A DNA stretch of 30,797 nt from a virus. The stretch is from the IMG/VR virus record IMGVR_UViG_3300032893_003197, positions 1 to 30,797 of that record. One strand, written 5' to 3'. Below, one piece after another: positions 16,294 through 22,707 of the stretch. Numbering within the stretch: position 1 is the first letter of the stretch; the number at the start of each line of letters is the position of its first letter. The translations under genes and the position numbers were made by a program. Under the pieces are notes generated by a model. It was not told the DNA's origin. It saw only the letters and a program-made list of their open reading frames with translations, and did no database searches.

Positions 16294-17145
16294 TTAACCC
16301 CCCGTCAAACTGTTATCCTGCACCCCACCAAAGATGGAGTGGAAGTAATCGAGGTCTTCCAGCGCGCCCTCAAGATATGTAAGCTGAGTGGCCGCCGAAT
16401 CCCGCTGCTGCTTCAACTGGGCCACCCGCTGATCCAATTCCACCTTTCGGGCCAAGACCTTGCGGCCATACTGAGTGACTTCTGAGAAACCATATAGCCC
16501 CGGTGGCTGCATGATATCAGATTCATGCGGCGCCGTCATCTTTACACCACGCCGCTTGGCCTCCATAAAGAAATAATAGGCCCCCGGCCGTTGAAGGATA
16601 TATTCATCCCGCGAAGCCATATCGATCCCAAACAGACCAATCTCCTTGGCTCCCTTATGCATCGCCAAGGCCATCATCCAAGCAAAGGACGATGTGAAGA
16701 AGTAAGGACCAAACTCGTCTACAAGCTCCTTAACCGGGAGAGCCATAGCCCTCGGCACCCACGAGTTGTTCTGCATGTAGATCGGAAAAGTCTGCTGATT
16801 CAACCAGCTAAGGTAGGGCTCCCCATAGTGTTTGTTCTCTGGCCAAAGCAGATTGCCATGGATTTCAAACCACATATCAACCCGAGGAAGCTGCCCCATA
16901 TTGCCCGGAGAACAGCCCCAAATCTGCCACGATGGATCATTAAACGGAGCCAACATCCGAGACGATGGCGCCGTGCCAATCAGGGCGACCTTTAGATGAG
17001 GCTCTGAACCCATAGTAGCAGGATTAACTATTTTTTCACCGGGAACATCAGGTACCTGCCAAATCGATTCGCCCAACGGCTCATGTTCAGGAAGGATATG
17101 CATCTCTTTGGCTTTGTCGTTAAATGTCGGCGTGAGTTTCGGCAT
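16294..17145 (-). CDS. Rossmann-like protein resembling DUF115/GT42 glycosyltransferases
   Basis: Residues 51-82 form a nucleotide-binding-like start (LKVALIGTAPSSRMLAPF, then WQIWGCSPGN). VDMWFEIHG follows at 89-97. Residues 150-216 hold FTSSFAWMMALAMHKGAKEI, GLFGIDMAS and a late AYYFFMEAKRRGVKM, an order like the serine/alanine helix and G-x-D motif of MAF-type DUF115 and sialyltransferase-like (GT42) proteins. Residues 232-268 are a predicted coiled coil. A sugar-transfer or nucleotide-sugar-binding role is possible, but catalytic residues cannot be fixed by eye. It lies among virion genes (TAATG into the next gene), so its substrate could be a virion protein, capsule or lipopolysaccharide. 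Confidence 0.55.
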   Translation of the reverse strand: MPKLTPTFNDKAKEMHILPEHEPLGESIWQVPDVPGEKIVNPATMGSEPHLKVALIGTAPSSRMLAPFNDPSWQIWGCSPGNMGQLPRVDMWFEIHGNLLWPENKHYGEPYLSWLNQQTFPIYMQNNSWVPRAMALPVKELVDEFGPYFFTSSFAWMMALAMHKGAKEIGLFGIDMASRDEYILQRPGAYYFFMEAKRRGVKMTAPHESDIMQPPGLYGFSEVTQYGRKVLARKVELDQRVAQLKQQRDSAATQLTYLEGALEDLDYFHSIFGGVQDNSLTGG

Positions 17146-17528
17146 TACGAACCCGTAATCTGTGCAGCTAAAACCTGAACTGTTTGTCCGGCGGTAATGA
17201 GCGTGCTGTTTAATCCGTTAGAGATAATGATGTCTTGGCTTCCGCCCGGAACCCCGGCCGTCAAACCTGAGAGAATTAAGTTCCCACTTGCATCGGTAAT
17301 CTTGCCACCAGTAACGAGGCCAGTCGCCGCCGCAGATGGGTCCAGTAACGTTCCCGTGAAAGTCAATACCCCACCAGATACCACTCCGCAAGGATTGGCT
17401 AGACTAATCGTCGAAATAGGTGTGGAATTCGCAAGGAGAATTAAAAAGCCATTGCCAGATGCGTCAATCTGGTTGACGACTGCCGTTAACCGGGCGTTGA
17501 TACAAGCTAGGCTATAGGAAATAGCCAT
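17145..17528 (-). CDS. Small virion protein (127 aa)
   Basis: The N-terminus MAISYSLACINARLTAVVNQ is a recurrent opening in short phage structural proteins and is likely a helix. The rest is beta-rich with alternating strands and turns (GFLILLANSTPISTISLAN, GVVSGGVLTFTGTLLDPSAA, TAGQTVQVLAAQITGS). The SDQ-like tail GGSQDIIISNGLNSTLITAG resembles relatives I remember from metagenomic phages, annotated only as hypothetical. Coupled to the 283-aa gene by TAATG. Confidence 0.7.
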   Translation of the reverse strand: MAISYSLACINARLTAVVNQIDASGNGFLILLANSTPISTISLANPCGVVSGGVLTFTGTLLDPSAAATGLVTGGKITDASGNLILSGLTAGVPGGSQDIIISNGLNSTLITAGQTVQVLAAQITGS

Positions 17529-17531
17529 TTG

Positions 17532-17720
17532 TTATGAAGAAACAAATACTGTTACAAGCTGATCAGTCGCTTGCCACTTTCTTACTGTAAATCCGGCTCC
17601 ATAAGCCGTCGTGACCGACCATGATGACGAACCATCCCAAACAACGAAATTGACTATACTGCCGCCAGAATCAAGCACAGTATATATTAACGAAGTACTG
17701 ACGGGAGTAATTGATGGCAT
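17532..17720 (-). CDS. Very small beta-rich protein (62 aa)
   Basis: The sequence is MPSITPVSTSLIYTVLDS followed by GGSIVNFVVWDGSSSWSVTT and FTVRKWQATDQLVTVFVSS. The ATG overlaps the stop of the glycine-rich gene (TAATG), and the next gene starts three bases after its stop, which supports translation despite its size. No function is assigned. Confidence 0.55.
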   Translation of the reverse strand: MPSITPVSTSLIYTVLDSGGSIVNFVVWDGSSSWSVTTAYGAGFTVRKWQATDQLVTVFVSS

Positions 17721-18685
17721 TAGAATGACTCAATAATTAGAATAAAGGCGTTGCCGCCATTACCTCCTGCACCGGGCGCCGATCCATTAAGGCACGAACC
17801 TCCTCCACCACCACCGCCGCCATTGATTCCAAGACCGCCATTGCCACCATTGCCGCTAGAGCTACCAAACCCGCCACCGCCACCATTGCCGCTAAGATAG
17901 GGTACGTTGACCGATCCACCATTGCCGCCATTTATACTGGTGCCAGTGCCGCCAGAACCTTGAGTCGAACTACCAGAATTAACGCAAATACCACCAGTTC
18001 CGCCAACGTTGGAGCCCGGCGTGGATGAAACGCCGCCACCAGCTGCTCCGCCAGCGCCACCTAATAGAGCATTGCCACCAGCACCTGAGGCGCCAGTATT
18101 TGAAGACCCACCACCTCCTGTACCAGCACCATACCCGGTAGCAGCGCCACCACCAGTACCAGCACCGCCTGCTACACCGATTAACCCCCCAGCAGTCCCT
18201 CCAACTGAAGAGGTTGCTGTTCCTCCGGTAAGAGTAATGGCACCATTACCTACACTACCACCACCACCGCCGCCAGATGCCGCATTCAGCTGACCACCAG
18301 CACCACCACCACCGCCACCAGCAATAATAAAACTACCAAAGGCAGTTTGACCACCCTGTCCACCATTATTGCCCGCGCTACCAGCACCAGATGCTCCGGA
18401 ACTTCCGCTTCCAACAGCTCCAATAGTTATAACAACTGAGCCGCCAAGATCGGCCGTGCGGTAAGTGCGATCAAAATATCCAGCGCCTCCTCCACCGCCA
18501 CCCCCAGATATTGCAGTCCCACTCGCCTGTTGACCACCACCTCCGCCTCCACCCCCGCCGCCACTACCAATAGCACGCACTGTTACCGCGCCCGGCGATG
18601 GTACGTAAGTCCCCGAGACAGTAAAAAGGATTGTATTTGTCTGAACACCCAACGAGACTGTTGGCGGATAACTAACAGTTCCCAT
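17720..18685 (-). CDS. Glycine-rich tail/adhesin-like protein (321 aa)
   Basis: After a short beta N-terminus (SYPPTVSLGVQTNTILFTVS) and VTVRAIGSGGGG, a long glycine-rich body follows. Runs of three to ten Gly alternate with short strands such as AGYFDRTYRTADLG, VVITIGAVGSG and GSFIIAGGGG, closing with NAFILIIESF. This matches the Gly-rich domain found in phage tail adhesins, where GGX runs pack as polyglycine-II helices (for example gp38 of T-even-like phages). Receptor binding is an inference from composition and position. Many CCACCACC runs on the plus strand are simply the complement of these Gly codons. Confidence 0.7.
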   Translation of the reverse strand: MGTVSYPPTVSLGVQTNTILFTVSGTYVPSPGAVTVRAIGSGGGGGGGGGGQQASGTAISGGGGGGGAGYFDRTYRTADLGGSVVITIGAVGSGSSGASGAGSAGNNGGQGGQTAFGSFIIAGGGGGGAGGQLNAASGGGGGGSVGNGAITLTGGTATSSVGGTAGGLIGVAGGAGTGGGAATGYGAGTGGGGSSNTGASGAGGNALLGGAGGAAGGGVSSTPGSNVGGTGGICVNSGSSTQGSGGTGTSINGGNGGSVNVPYLSGNGGGGGFGSSSGNGGNGGLGINGGGGGGGGSCLNGSAPGAGGNGGNAFILIIESF

Positions 18686-18686
18686 A

Positions 18687-19025
18687 TTAGCTCGCCTGTA
18701 TAAAGGTCACCGCAACTGTACCAGTCGATGATCCGGCAGTCACATTCAATCTAATCGATGATACAGGGAAAGCGTAATTCCCATTGGCATTAGAGGTCTG
18801 AGCGGTAATACCACTGTTGGTAAACCACGTTGCCGCTGTCGAAATAAATGTGCTCGATCCAGTATAATCGAATGTATGTTCAATATTATAGGTAACGTTT
18901 GTCGAATTAACTACACATCCAATGCCAATAGCAAAGGGGCGAACGCCAGTATCCGGGAACCATATTGGATACCCGCTAGTTGTGGAAAGGCCAGTTAAAG
19001 TATTTCGATAAGCAAGTGTGGGCAT
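18687..19025 (-). CDS. Small beta-rich virion protein (112 aa)
   Basis: It contains YPIWFPDTGVRPFAIGIGCV, then STNVTYNIEHTFDYTGSS and an ATWFTNSGI step, the last third being strand-rich (VSSIRLNVTAGSSTGTVAVT). This layout, in which a repeated-measure phrase precedes a W-F step, recurs in small phage structural proteins. The ATG shares one base with the stop of the -1 frame that follows the Lys/His-rich gene (TAATG), which suggests that the -1 frame is really translated. No family named. Confidence 0.65.
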   Translation of the reverse strand: MPTLAYRNTLTGLSTTSGYPIWFPDTGVRPFAIGIGCVVNSTNVTYNIEHTFDYTGSSTFISTAATWFTNSGITAQTSNANGNYAFPVSSIRLNVTAGSSTGTVAVTFIQAS

Positions 19026-19231
19026 TACTTCGGCCTAAATTTGGCAAACGTAAGGGCAAGCCGAGCCCGGCGCCCTAAGGTGCCCGGCGAATCTTTATGC
19101 TTATGGGCAAACTCGGATGTAGACATACCAGCTCGATGAGCTGCTTGCCGCAAGGCTCCCTTGTGCTTCACGGCATGCTGCATCCAATGACCGACCCCGC
19201 CGCCGGACGAATAACCGTCAGGGCCAGTTAC
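19025..19231 (-). CDS. Minus-one-frame extension of the Lys/His/Gly-rich gene, WMQHAVK motif (68 codons)
   Basis: Reading from GTA at 19231 gives 68 sense codons and TAA at 19027-19025. The product contains HWMQHAVKHKGALRQAAHR, AGMSTSEFAHKHKDS and GTLGRRARLALTFAKF. This W-[IM]-Q-x-A-x-K-x-x-G-A-L and R-A-R-L-A-L motif is widespread at the ends of small basic phage proteins. The frame has no ATG, GTG or TTG before ATG 19183, and that ATG lies after the conserved Trp, so a separate start would cut the motif. A -1 shift at 19231-19237 would produce a 179-residue fusion with the upstream gene. The TAATG junction with the next gene supports translation. A sequencing indel in GGGG is the alternative. 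Confidence 0.65.
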   Translation of the reverse strand, partial: VTGPDGYSSGGGVGHWMQHAVKHKGALRQAAHRAGMSTSEFAHKHKDSPGTLGRRARLALTFAKFRPK

Positions 19232-19563
19232 CCCTTTGCGCCGTGCATACCTTTGTGGGTCAAGTGATGCGGATGGGGGTTCTCAGCAGGATTACCGCCA
19301 TTGCCGGTATGAGCTGCCGACCAAGGCGAGGTCGTCATGTCCTTGCCAGAACCAGCCTTCTTGGCGGCTACAGAGCCACCACGGGCCTTCTTGTCAAGGC
19401 GATGCTTGCCCTTATGGCCATGCACCTTACCGCCGTGTTTTTTCTCTTCGGCTTCGTGCTCCACATGGGAGCCCTTGCCGGTATACATTTCTCGCTTGCC
19501 TTCCTGCTTGGGGGTTACGCCGCCACCCTTCGCATGCTTCTGTACTTTATGTCGATGAGCCAT
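19228..19563 (-). CDS. Lys/His/Gly-rich small basic protein, zero frame (111 aa)
   Basis: A highly basic, low-complexity protein (HRHKVQKHAKGGGVTPK, then EEKKHGGKVHGHKGKHRLDK) with three GG-motif copies: HAKGGGV, KKHGGKV and KARGGSV. The last part is TTSPWSAAHTGNGGNPAEN ending HKGMHGAKG. It has no recognisable fold and may bind nucleic acid or be an assembly tag. The zero frame stops at TAA 19230-19228 immediately after the heptamer A AAG GGG, so it may be the short product of a frameshifting gene. It follows the 340-aa virion gene. Confidence 0.75.
   Translation of the reverse strand: MAHRHKVQKHAKGGGVTPKQEGKREMYTGKGSHVEHEAEEKKHGGKVHGHKGKHRLDKKARGGSVAAKKAGSGKDMTTSPWSAAHTGNGGNPAENPHPHHLTHKGMHGAKG
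19231..19237 (-). other. Candidate -1 ribosomal frameshift site A AAG GGG
   Basis: In the zero frame the codons read GCA AAG GGG TAA, so A AAG GGG has the X XXY YYZ form and is followed at once by the stop. An AAAGG sequence that could act as an internal Shine-Dalgarno lies 12 bases upstream. Downstream there is a possible stem, GACG pairing with CGTC around a six-base loop, which may be extended by GGCCC against GGGGTC. Slippery heptamers, upstream SD-like sites and downstream stems are the standard parts of bacterial -1 frameshifting; function here is inferred. Confidence 0.5.
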
Positions 19564-19573
19564 TTAGCCCTCC

Positions 19574-20596
19574 TTAGAAGTCACTGAACTGGGTGACACC
19601 AAACCATGCGCTGGAGTTAGCCACACCCGAAATCTGTGCCGCCATGTTCGGCGTGATCTGCTGATACATGGTATATCTTGCCCCGGTGCTGGTTGGGTTA
19701 AATCCACCCGCCCCATTAGCAGATGTACCATTTGTTGCGATAGGAGCCGTAAGACCAGCACCGCCAATGGTACCACGAACATCGGCAGTTGTCGCTGTAG
19801 CTGTCACCGCTGTAGATGCGATGAGAGAATTAGCGGAACTGATAGTTATAGTGCCTGCCGCATTCGGCGTCGTAGATGCCCAAACCGAGATACCCGCCAT
19901 ATATGGCGCATACAAAGGCAATCCAAAGATATCTGCCATCCCAACCGAAACACCCGTTGAAGTAAAGGTGCTAGACGAAGATGGAGTAATAGAGACGATA
20001 TACTTGAATGCCTTCCTGCCCTGTCCCGACCCGCTCGAAGTCGTAGACCCCGAGATCAGCTCTGTCATCTTGAAGCCATACATATCACGGCCTCGGACGT
20101 AATAGCCCTCAGTCGCGGCACACGAGGTAATAATAGCAACAGCCCGGCCAGTACCGGCTGCCGGGTTCCATGTCGCAATCGTCCCAGCTTGACCAAAGTT
20201 AAGAGTGGCCGCCGTGCTATCAATTGCAATAACAGATGTCGCCCGCCCCGTCTCAGGGGCAATAATTGTCGTGTTAAAGGCCCCAAGAGAAGAAATGGGG
20301 GTCAGGGTTAATGCAGTACCGGCGACAGGAGTGGCCGCGCTGGAAACGACCAATGCGCTGGACATAGCGAAAGGAATGTAATCTACAATTCCCTGCTGAT
20401 CCCAAAAGCACTTAACTTGTGTCCCAACAGCGGAACCGGGATCATAACCAAAATATTGATTACGTGGGTCCTGCGCCGATTGGCCCAAGTCAAAAACACT
20501 TGGGCCCCTTTCTTCATTATATTGAGAGATATTACCAGTCGAACCAGTGGTAATACCATAGACCACATGGGGTCCGGAGATTGCGGTAACAACCAT
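19574..20596 (-). CDS. Virion structural protein (340 aa)
   Basis: A Ser/Thr/Ala/Gly-rich beta protein immediately after the major capsid gene, with a strong ribosome binding site (AAGGAG before the ATG). The first 60 residues (ISGPHVVYGITTGSTGNISQ, then NEERGPSVFDLGQSAQDPRN) form a distinct opening, and the middle has strand-rich repeats (ATSVIAIDSTAATLNFGQAG). It contains RGRDMYGFKMTELIS and KAFKYIVSITPSSSST. It could be a second head protein, a vertex or fibre protein. Length and location argue for a major virion component; no family is recognised. Confidence 0.7.
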   Translation of the reverse strand: MVVTAISGPHVVYGITTGSTGNISQYNEERGPSVFDLGQSAQDPRNQYFGYDPGSAVGTQVKCFWDQQGIVDYIPFAMSSALVVSSAATPVAGTALTLTPISSLGAFNTTIIAPETGRATSVIAIDSTAATLNFGQAGTIATWNPAAGTGRAVAIITSCAATEGYYVRGRDMYGFKMTELISGSTTSSGSGQGRKAFKYIVSITPSSSSTFTSTGVSVGMADIFGLPLYAPYMAGISVWASTTPNAAGTITISSANSLIASTAVTATATTADVRGTIGGAGLTAPIATNGTSANGAGGFNPTSTGARYTMYQQITPNMAAQISGVANSSAWFGVTQFSDF

Positions 20597-20608
20597 CTAG
20601 CGATCTCC

Positions 20609-21532
20609 TTACGTAGTCGGGAAAGTGCCCCAGATGGCACGCCAGTCGTAGTAGGTCGGAACGTAGCGCTGGTATCCCTTTACCAGAAGGTTATCCGTGG
20701 TGAATTCCACCGACATATCCATCTCGAACGGCTTGCGATTGAAGAAGATCAGGCCGTCGTGATTGGTCAGAACAAACCACGCAAAGGAAGAGGTAAGATA
20801 GTCGAAGATCATGTACCCTTCTTTGAGCGAATCGTTCATGCCGAGAATGGCATTCACGTCGTTGTCCGCAGTACCGGGCCGCAGCTCAGACCGGAACAAG
20901 CGCAGACAGATCGGCTCCAAGTTCGGGGGTGCAATGACCTTGCGACCGCGAGCATGAATTTTCAGACCCGCGTTATCCCTCCAAGTGGTGCGGATCGTGA
21001 TGAGAGCGTTCAGAAGAGAAGTCTCATTCAGGTCCACATCAGGATTGGGCTGGTTTGGAATCGATGCAAACGGTGGATCAATCGGGTGGCCAGCCGAAGA
21101 GATCAGGGCTACTTGGTCGCCACCGACAGCCGCGTTAAACGTGGTTGCCGAATTGAGGACGTTCGCCGCATAGATTTCCTCGGTCTCCTTGAAGGATTCC
21201 ATGAGGCCATCATTCGACGGGCCAAACTCTGCCTTGTACAAGTTATCGTCGATAGCTTTGCGGGTAATCGCATACCCAAGTCCGATTTCAAAGTGCTCGG
21301 CATTGTAGACATAACGCTGACCAGCAGAGTTATCGAACGAAGTAGGAGCACCTTCCTGCTTGAGCTGCGCGACCCCAAGGTAGCGCATGGCAGCCCGACG
21401 TTCCAACGCCATTTCGGAGTTGGTCTGACGGAAAATCTTCGGCCACTGCCGTTCGATCATCGCGTACTTGCCGCTGATGCCCCAGAGGCCCGGAAGCAAA
21501 AGATCGCGGATTTGACTTAATGCGACGGGCAT
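20609..21532 (-). CDS. Major capsid protein (HK97-fold type)
   Basis: The 307-aa sequence follows the pattern of major capsid proteins from short-tailed metagenomic phages. It opens RDLLLPGLWGISGKYAMIER, continues YVYNAEHFEIGLGYAITRKA and YNMVL-free helices (ETEEIYAANVLNSATTFN), has the SSAGHPIDPP loop and LNALITIRTTWRDNAGLKIH, then RKVIAPPNLEPICLRLF, and the end motif YVPTYYDWRAIWGTFP. It forms the icosahedral shell. A strong AAGGAG ribosome binding site precedes the ATG. No cleavage site or protease gene is visible nearby. It is downstream of the structured leader in the same transcription unit. Confidence 0.85.
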   Translation of the reverse strand: MPVALSQIRDLLLPGLWGISGKYAMIERQWPKIFRQTNSEMALERRAAMRYLGVAQLKQEGAPTSFDNSAGQRYVYNAEHFEIGLGYAITRKAIDDNLYKAEFGPSNDGLMESFKETEEIYAANVLNSATTFNAAVGGDQVALISSAGHPIDPPFASIPNQPNPDVDLNETSLLNALITIRTTWRDNAGLKIHARGRKVIAPPNLEPICLRLFRSELRPGTADNDVNAILGMNDSLKEGYMIFDYLTSSFAWFVLTNHDGLIFFNRKPFEMDMSVEFTTDNLLVKGYQRYVPTYYDWRAIWGTFPTT

Positions 21533-21551
21533 TATCTAGCTCCTTGCGATA

Positions 21552-21908
21552 TCATGGCTGTATCGACCATTCAAATGAAGATACTTTCCTTAACGCTACT
21601 GGATTCATCACAGCATAAATGTATCCAGTTCCTTGTATGATCGCGTCAGTAGCGGTCGATACTTGCGTAGCGTTATTGGCTCCAGCGACAGAACAGAAAA
21701 CATCGACCCTGTCGTTTAGTTGGAATCCAGCACCAAGCTGGACTCTTGGATCGGTTCCGGTAACCATTACAATAGTCCAAGGAGAATCCCGAGTAATGAT
21801 ACCCGGGCTACCACTAGAACCCGCTGCAACAGATTGGATAGCCGACCACGGCGGAGGGAGGTCCTCCACCACCAGTGTTCCGCTATCTATAGTGAGCGTC
21901 GCTGTCAT
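21552..21908 (-). CDS. Small head protein (118 aa) between cement-like and capsid genes
   Basis: It begins MTATLTIDSGTLVVEDLPPP and contains SPWTIVMVTGTDPRVQLGAG and FQLNDRVDVFCSVAGANNAT, a typical small beta-sandwich composition, ending VALRKVSSFEWSIQP. Its ATG follows the cement-like gene's stop with no spacer, and the capsid gene starts about 20 bases after its own stop. A capsid accessory or head completion role is likely from this setting, but no family is recognised. Confidence 0.65.
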   Translation of the reverse strand: MTATLTIDSGTLVVEDLPPPWSAIQSVAAGSSGSPGIITRDSPWTIVMVTGTDPRVQLGAGFQLNDRVDVFCSVAGANNATQVSTATDAIIQGTGYIYAVMNPVALRKVSSFEWSIQP

Positions 21909-21909
21909 G

Positions 21910-22539
21910 TTACGAAGACGCCGTAGTCAAGGTGCGACGATATTGGTTGTTAAAAGAAACAACCATGATGGCACCAGCAGAAGTACCATCGGTTCCGTTG
22001 ACGCCCGGAGGCAGATAGTTTGAAGAGGTGTCAACGATCCGGAACGGCAGCCCAGTCGTGCTGCTGTTTACGGTCGTGGAGTTCAGAGCAACGGCGGAAA
22101 TACCCGTAGTGGTATTACCCCCAGACTGAAGGGACGAGGCGAATCCAATCAGCATCCCGATAGTAGAGGTGCCAAGAACCGCAGTCGTCGTTCCCTGAAC
22201 CAAAAAGGTTTGGTTGGGGTCCGTGATGACATAAGCATTGCACGGAGAGCTGGAGCCAACACTGGCAGGGAAATAAGAAGACCAAACAACACGCCCAACA
22301 CTGGGGCTGTAGTACTCACAGCCTGCAAAGATGCCGAGAATGGGTTGGTTTGGAACAGTACCAGACGAAGGAAGTGAGATATAACCCACAATGCTGGTGC
22401 TTTGTGCTACCACGTCCCCAGTAAAATACGTATTCGTATCACTGGAGGCGAGATAGAAGCGCGTCAGACCCATCGTAGGCGAGGCGCCTTCTAGGTCACC
22501 AAAGGACCGGAAGCCGAAGGGGGCAAACGTATTGGCCAT
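21910..22539 (-). CDS. Head cement/decoration-like protein (209 aa)
   Basis: The N-terminus MANTFAPFGFRSFGDLEGAS followed by TMGLTRFYLASSDTN, YFTGDVV, and a later LGIFAGCEYYSP match the phage structural cement family that caps the capsid lattice. It includes VVWSSYFPASVGSSSPCN and FLVQGTTTAVLGTSTIGMLI, and ends FNNQYRRTLTTASS. It precedes the capsid gene by one small gene. The ribosome binding site GGAGG (22552-22548) lies inside a 12-bp RNA stem, so initiation is expected to depend on opening that stem. The assignment rests on N-terminal similarity and gene order. Confidence 0.75.
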   Translation of the reverse strand: MANTFAPFGFRSFGDLEGASPTMGLTRFYLASSDTNTYFTGDVVAQSTSIVGYISLPSSGTVPNQPILGIFAGCEYYSPSVGRVVWSSYFPASVGSSSPCNAYVITDPNQTFLVQGTTTAVLGTSTIGMLIGFASSLQSGGNTTTGISAVALNSTTVNSSTTGLPFRIVDTSSNYLPPGVNGTDGTSAGAIMVVSFNNQYRRTLTTASS

Positions 22540-22542
22540 AAA

Positions 22543-22560
22543 TTAAGCCTCCACGAACAT
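22543..22560 (-). CDS. Five-residue leader ORF MFVEA upstream of the cement-like gene
   Basis: ATG at 22560-22558 is followed by TTC GTG GAG GCT and stop TAA at 22545-22543; three bases later the cement-like gene begins. GGAG lies eight bases before this ATG (22572-22569), normal Shine-Dalgarno spacing. The five codons lie across the 3' arm of the 12-bp stem, so a ribosome translating them would open the arm that carries the downstream ribosome binding site. Conservation has not been tested. Confidence 0.4.
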   Translation of the reverse strand: MFVEA

Positions 22561-22636
22561 ATGATTAGCTCCATCGGTATCCTTGTGAGCGTCACAAGCT
22601 TACCGGGTGAGGCCAACCACAGCGCGTGGAGGCTTA
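22544..22636 (-). promoter_or_regulatory. Long RNA hairpin sequestering the cement-gene ribosome binding site
   Basis: Read on the minus strand, UAAGCCUCCACG (22636-22625) is a perfect 12-bp complement of CGUGGAGGCUUA (22555-22544). Inside, GGUUGG plus CUC (one bulged C) pairs with GAG plus CUAAUC (22618-22609 with 22571-22563; two G-U pairs), CGGUA (22605-22601) pairs with UACCG (22579-22575), and CUUGUGA (22598-22592) pairs with UCACAAG (22588-22582) around the loop CGC. The segments are separated by small internal loops. The GGAGG of the next gene is in the outer stem. The 5' arm AAGCC can alternatively pair with GGCUU at 22645-22641. Confidence 0.65.
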
Positions 22637-22643
22637 GAAGAAG

Positions 22644-22660
22644 CCCGATCCATGACCGGG
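22644..22660 (-). promoter_or_regulatory. Small GC-rich hairpin in the leader
   Basis: On the minus strand CCCGGUC (22660-22654) can pair with GAUCGGG (22650-22644) around the loop AUG, seven pairs with one G-U. It is followed by CUUCUUCU, a pyrimidine tract too weak to call an intrinsic terminator. It overlaps the GGCUU that could instead pair with the 5' arm of the large hairpin, so the two structures compete. Confidence 0.4.
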
Positions 22661-22670
22661 GTAAAATCCT

Positions 22671-22704
22671 ACAGACCCTTGTACACGACGAACTATAGGT
22701 CTGT
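22671..22704 (-). promoter_or_regulatory. Seven-bp dyad overlapping the candidate promoter (operator-like)
   Basis: ACAGACC on the plus strand at 22671-22677 and GGTCTGT at 22698-22704 form a perfect inverted repeat separated by 20 bases, overlapping the -35 and -10 candidates. The arm spacing of 27 bp, about two and a half helical turns, suits a dimeric DNA-binding protein. The binding protein is unknown and no functional evidence exists. Confidence 0.35.
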
Positions 22705-22707
22705 CAA
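22678..22707 (-). promoter_or_regulatory. Candidate sigma-70-type promoter before the leader and capsid genes
   Basis: On the minus strand TTGACA (22707-22702) is a perfect -35 hexamer, followed after 18 bases by TACAAG (22683-22678), which matches TATAAT at four of six positions. It lies in the only large intergenic gap and would start transcription near 22670, giving a leader of about 130 nt before the cement-like gene. This would boost expression of the cement, capsid and downstream virion genes. The spacing and -10 are suboptimal. Confidence 0.35.

Noticed and set aside
18009-18293. Plus-strand Pro/Ala-rich open frame and CCACCACC microsatellite-like tract
   Set aside because: This is the complement of the glycine codons of the adhesin-like protein. 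It is not a CRISPR array and not a separate gene.
20417-21520. Long plus-strand open frame (367 codons) opposite the major capsid gene
   Set aside because: It is antisense to two well-supported genes (capsid and 340-aa virion protein), has no ribosome binding site I can see, and its protein has no recognisable motif. The capsid sequence explains the absence of stops.
22644-22660. Leader hairpin as an intrinsic terminator
   Set aside because: It is GC-rich, but the following tract is CUUCUUCU rather than a run of U, and no gene-order reason requires termination there.
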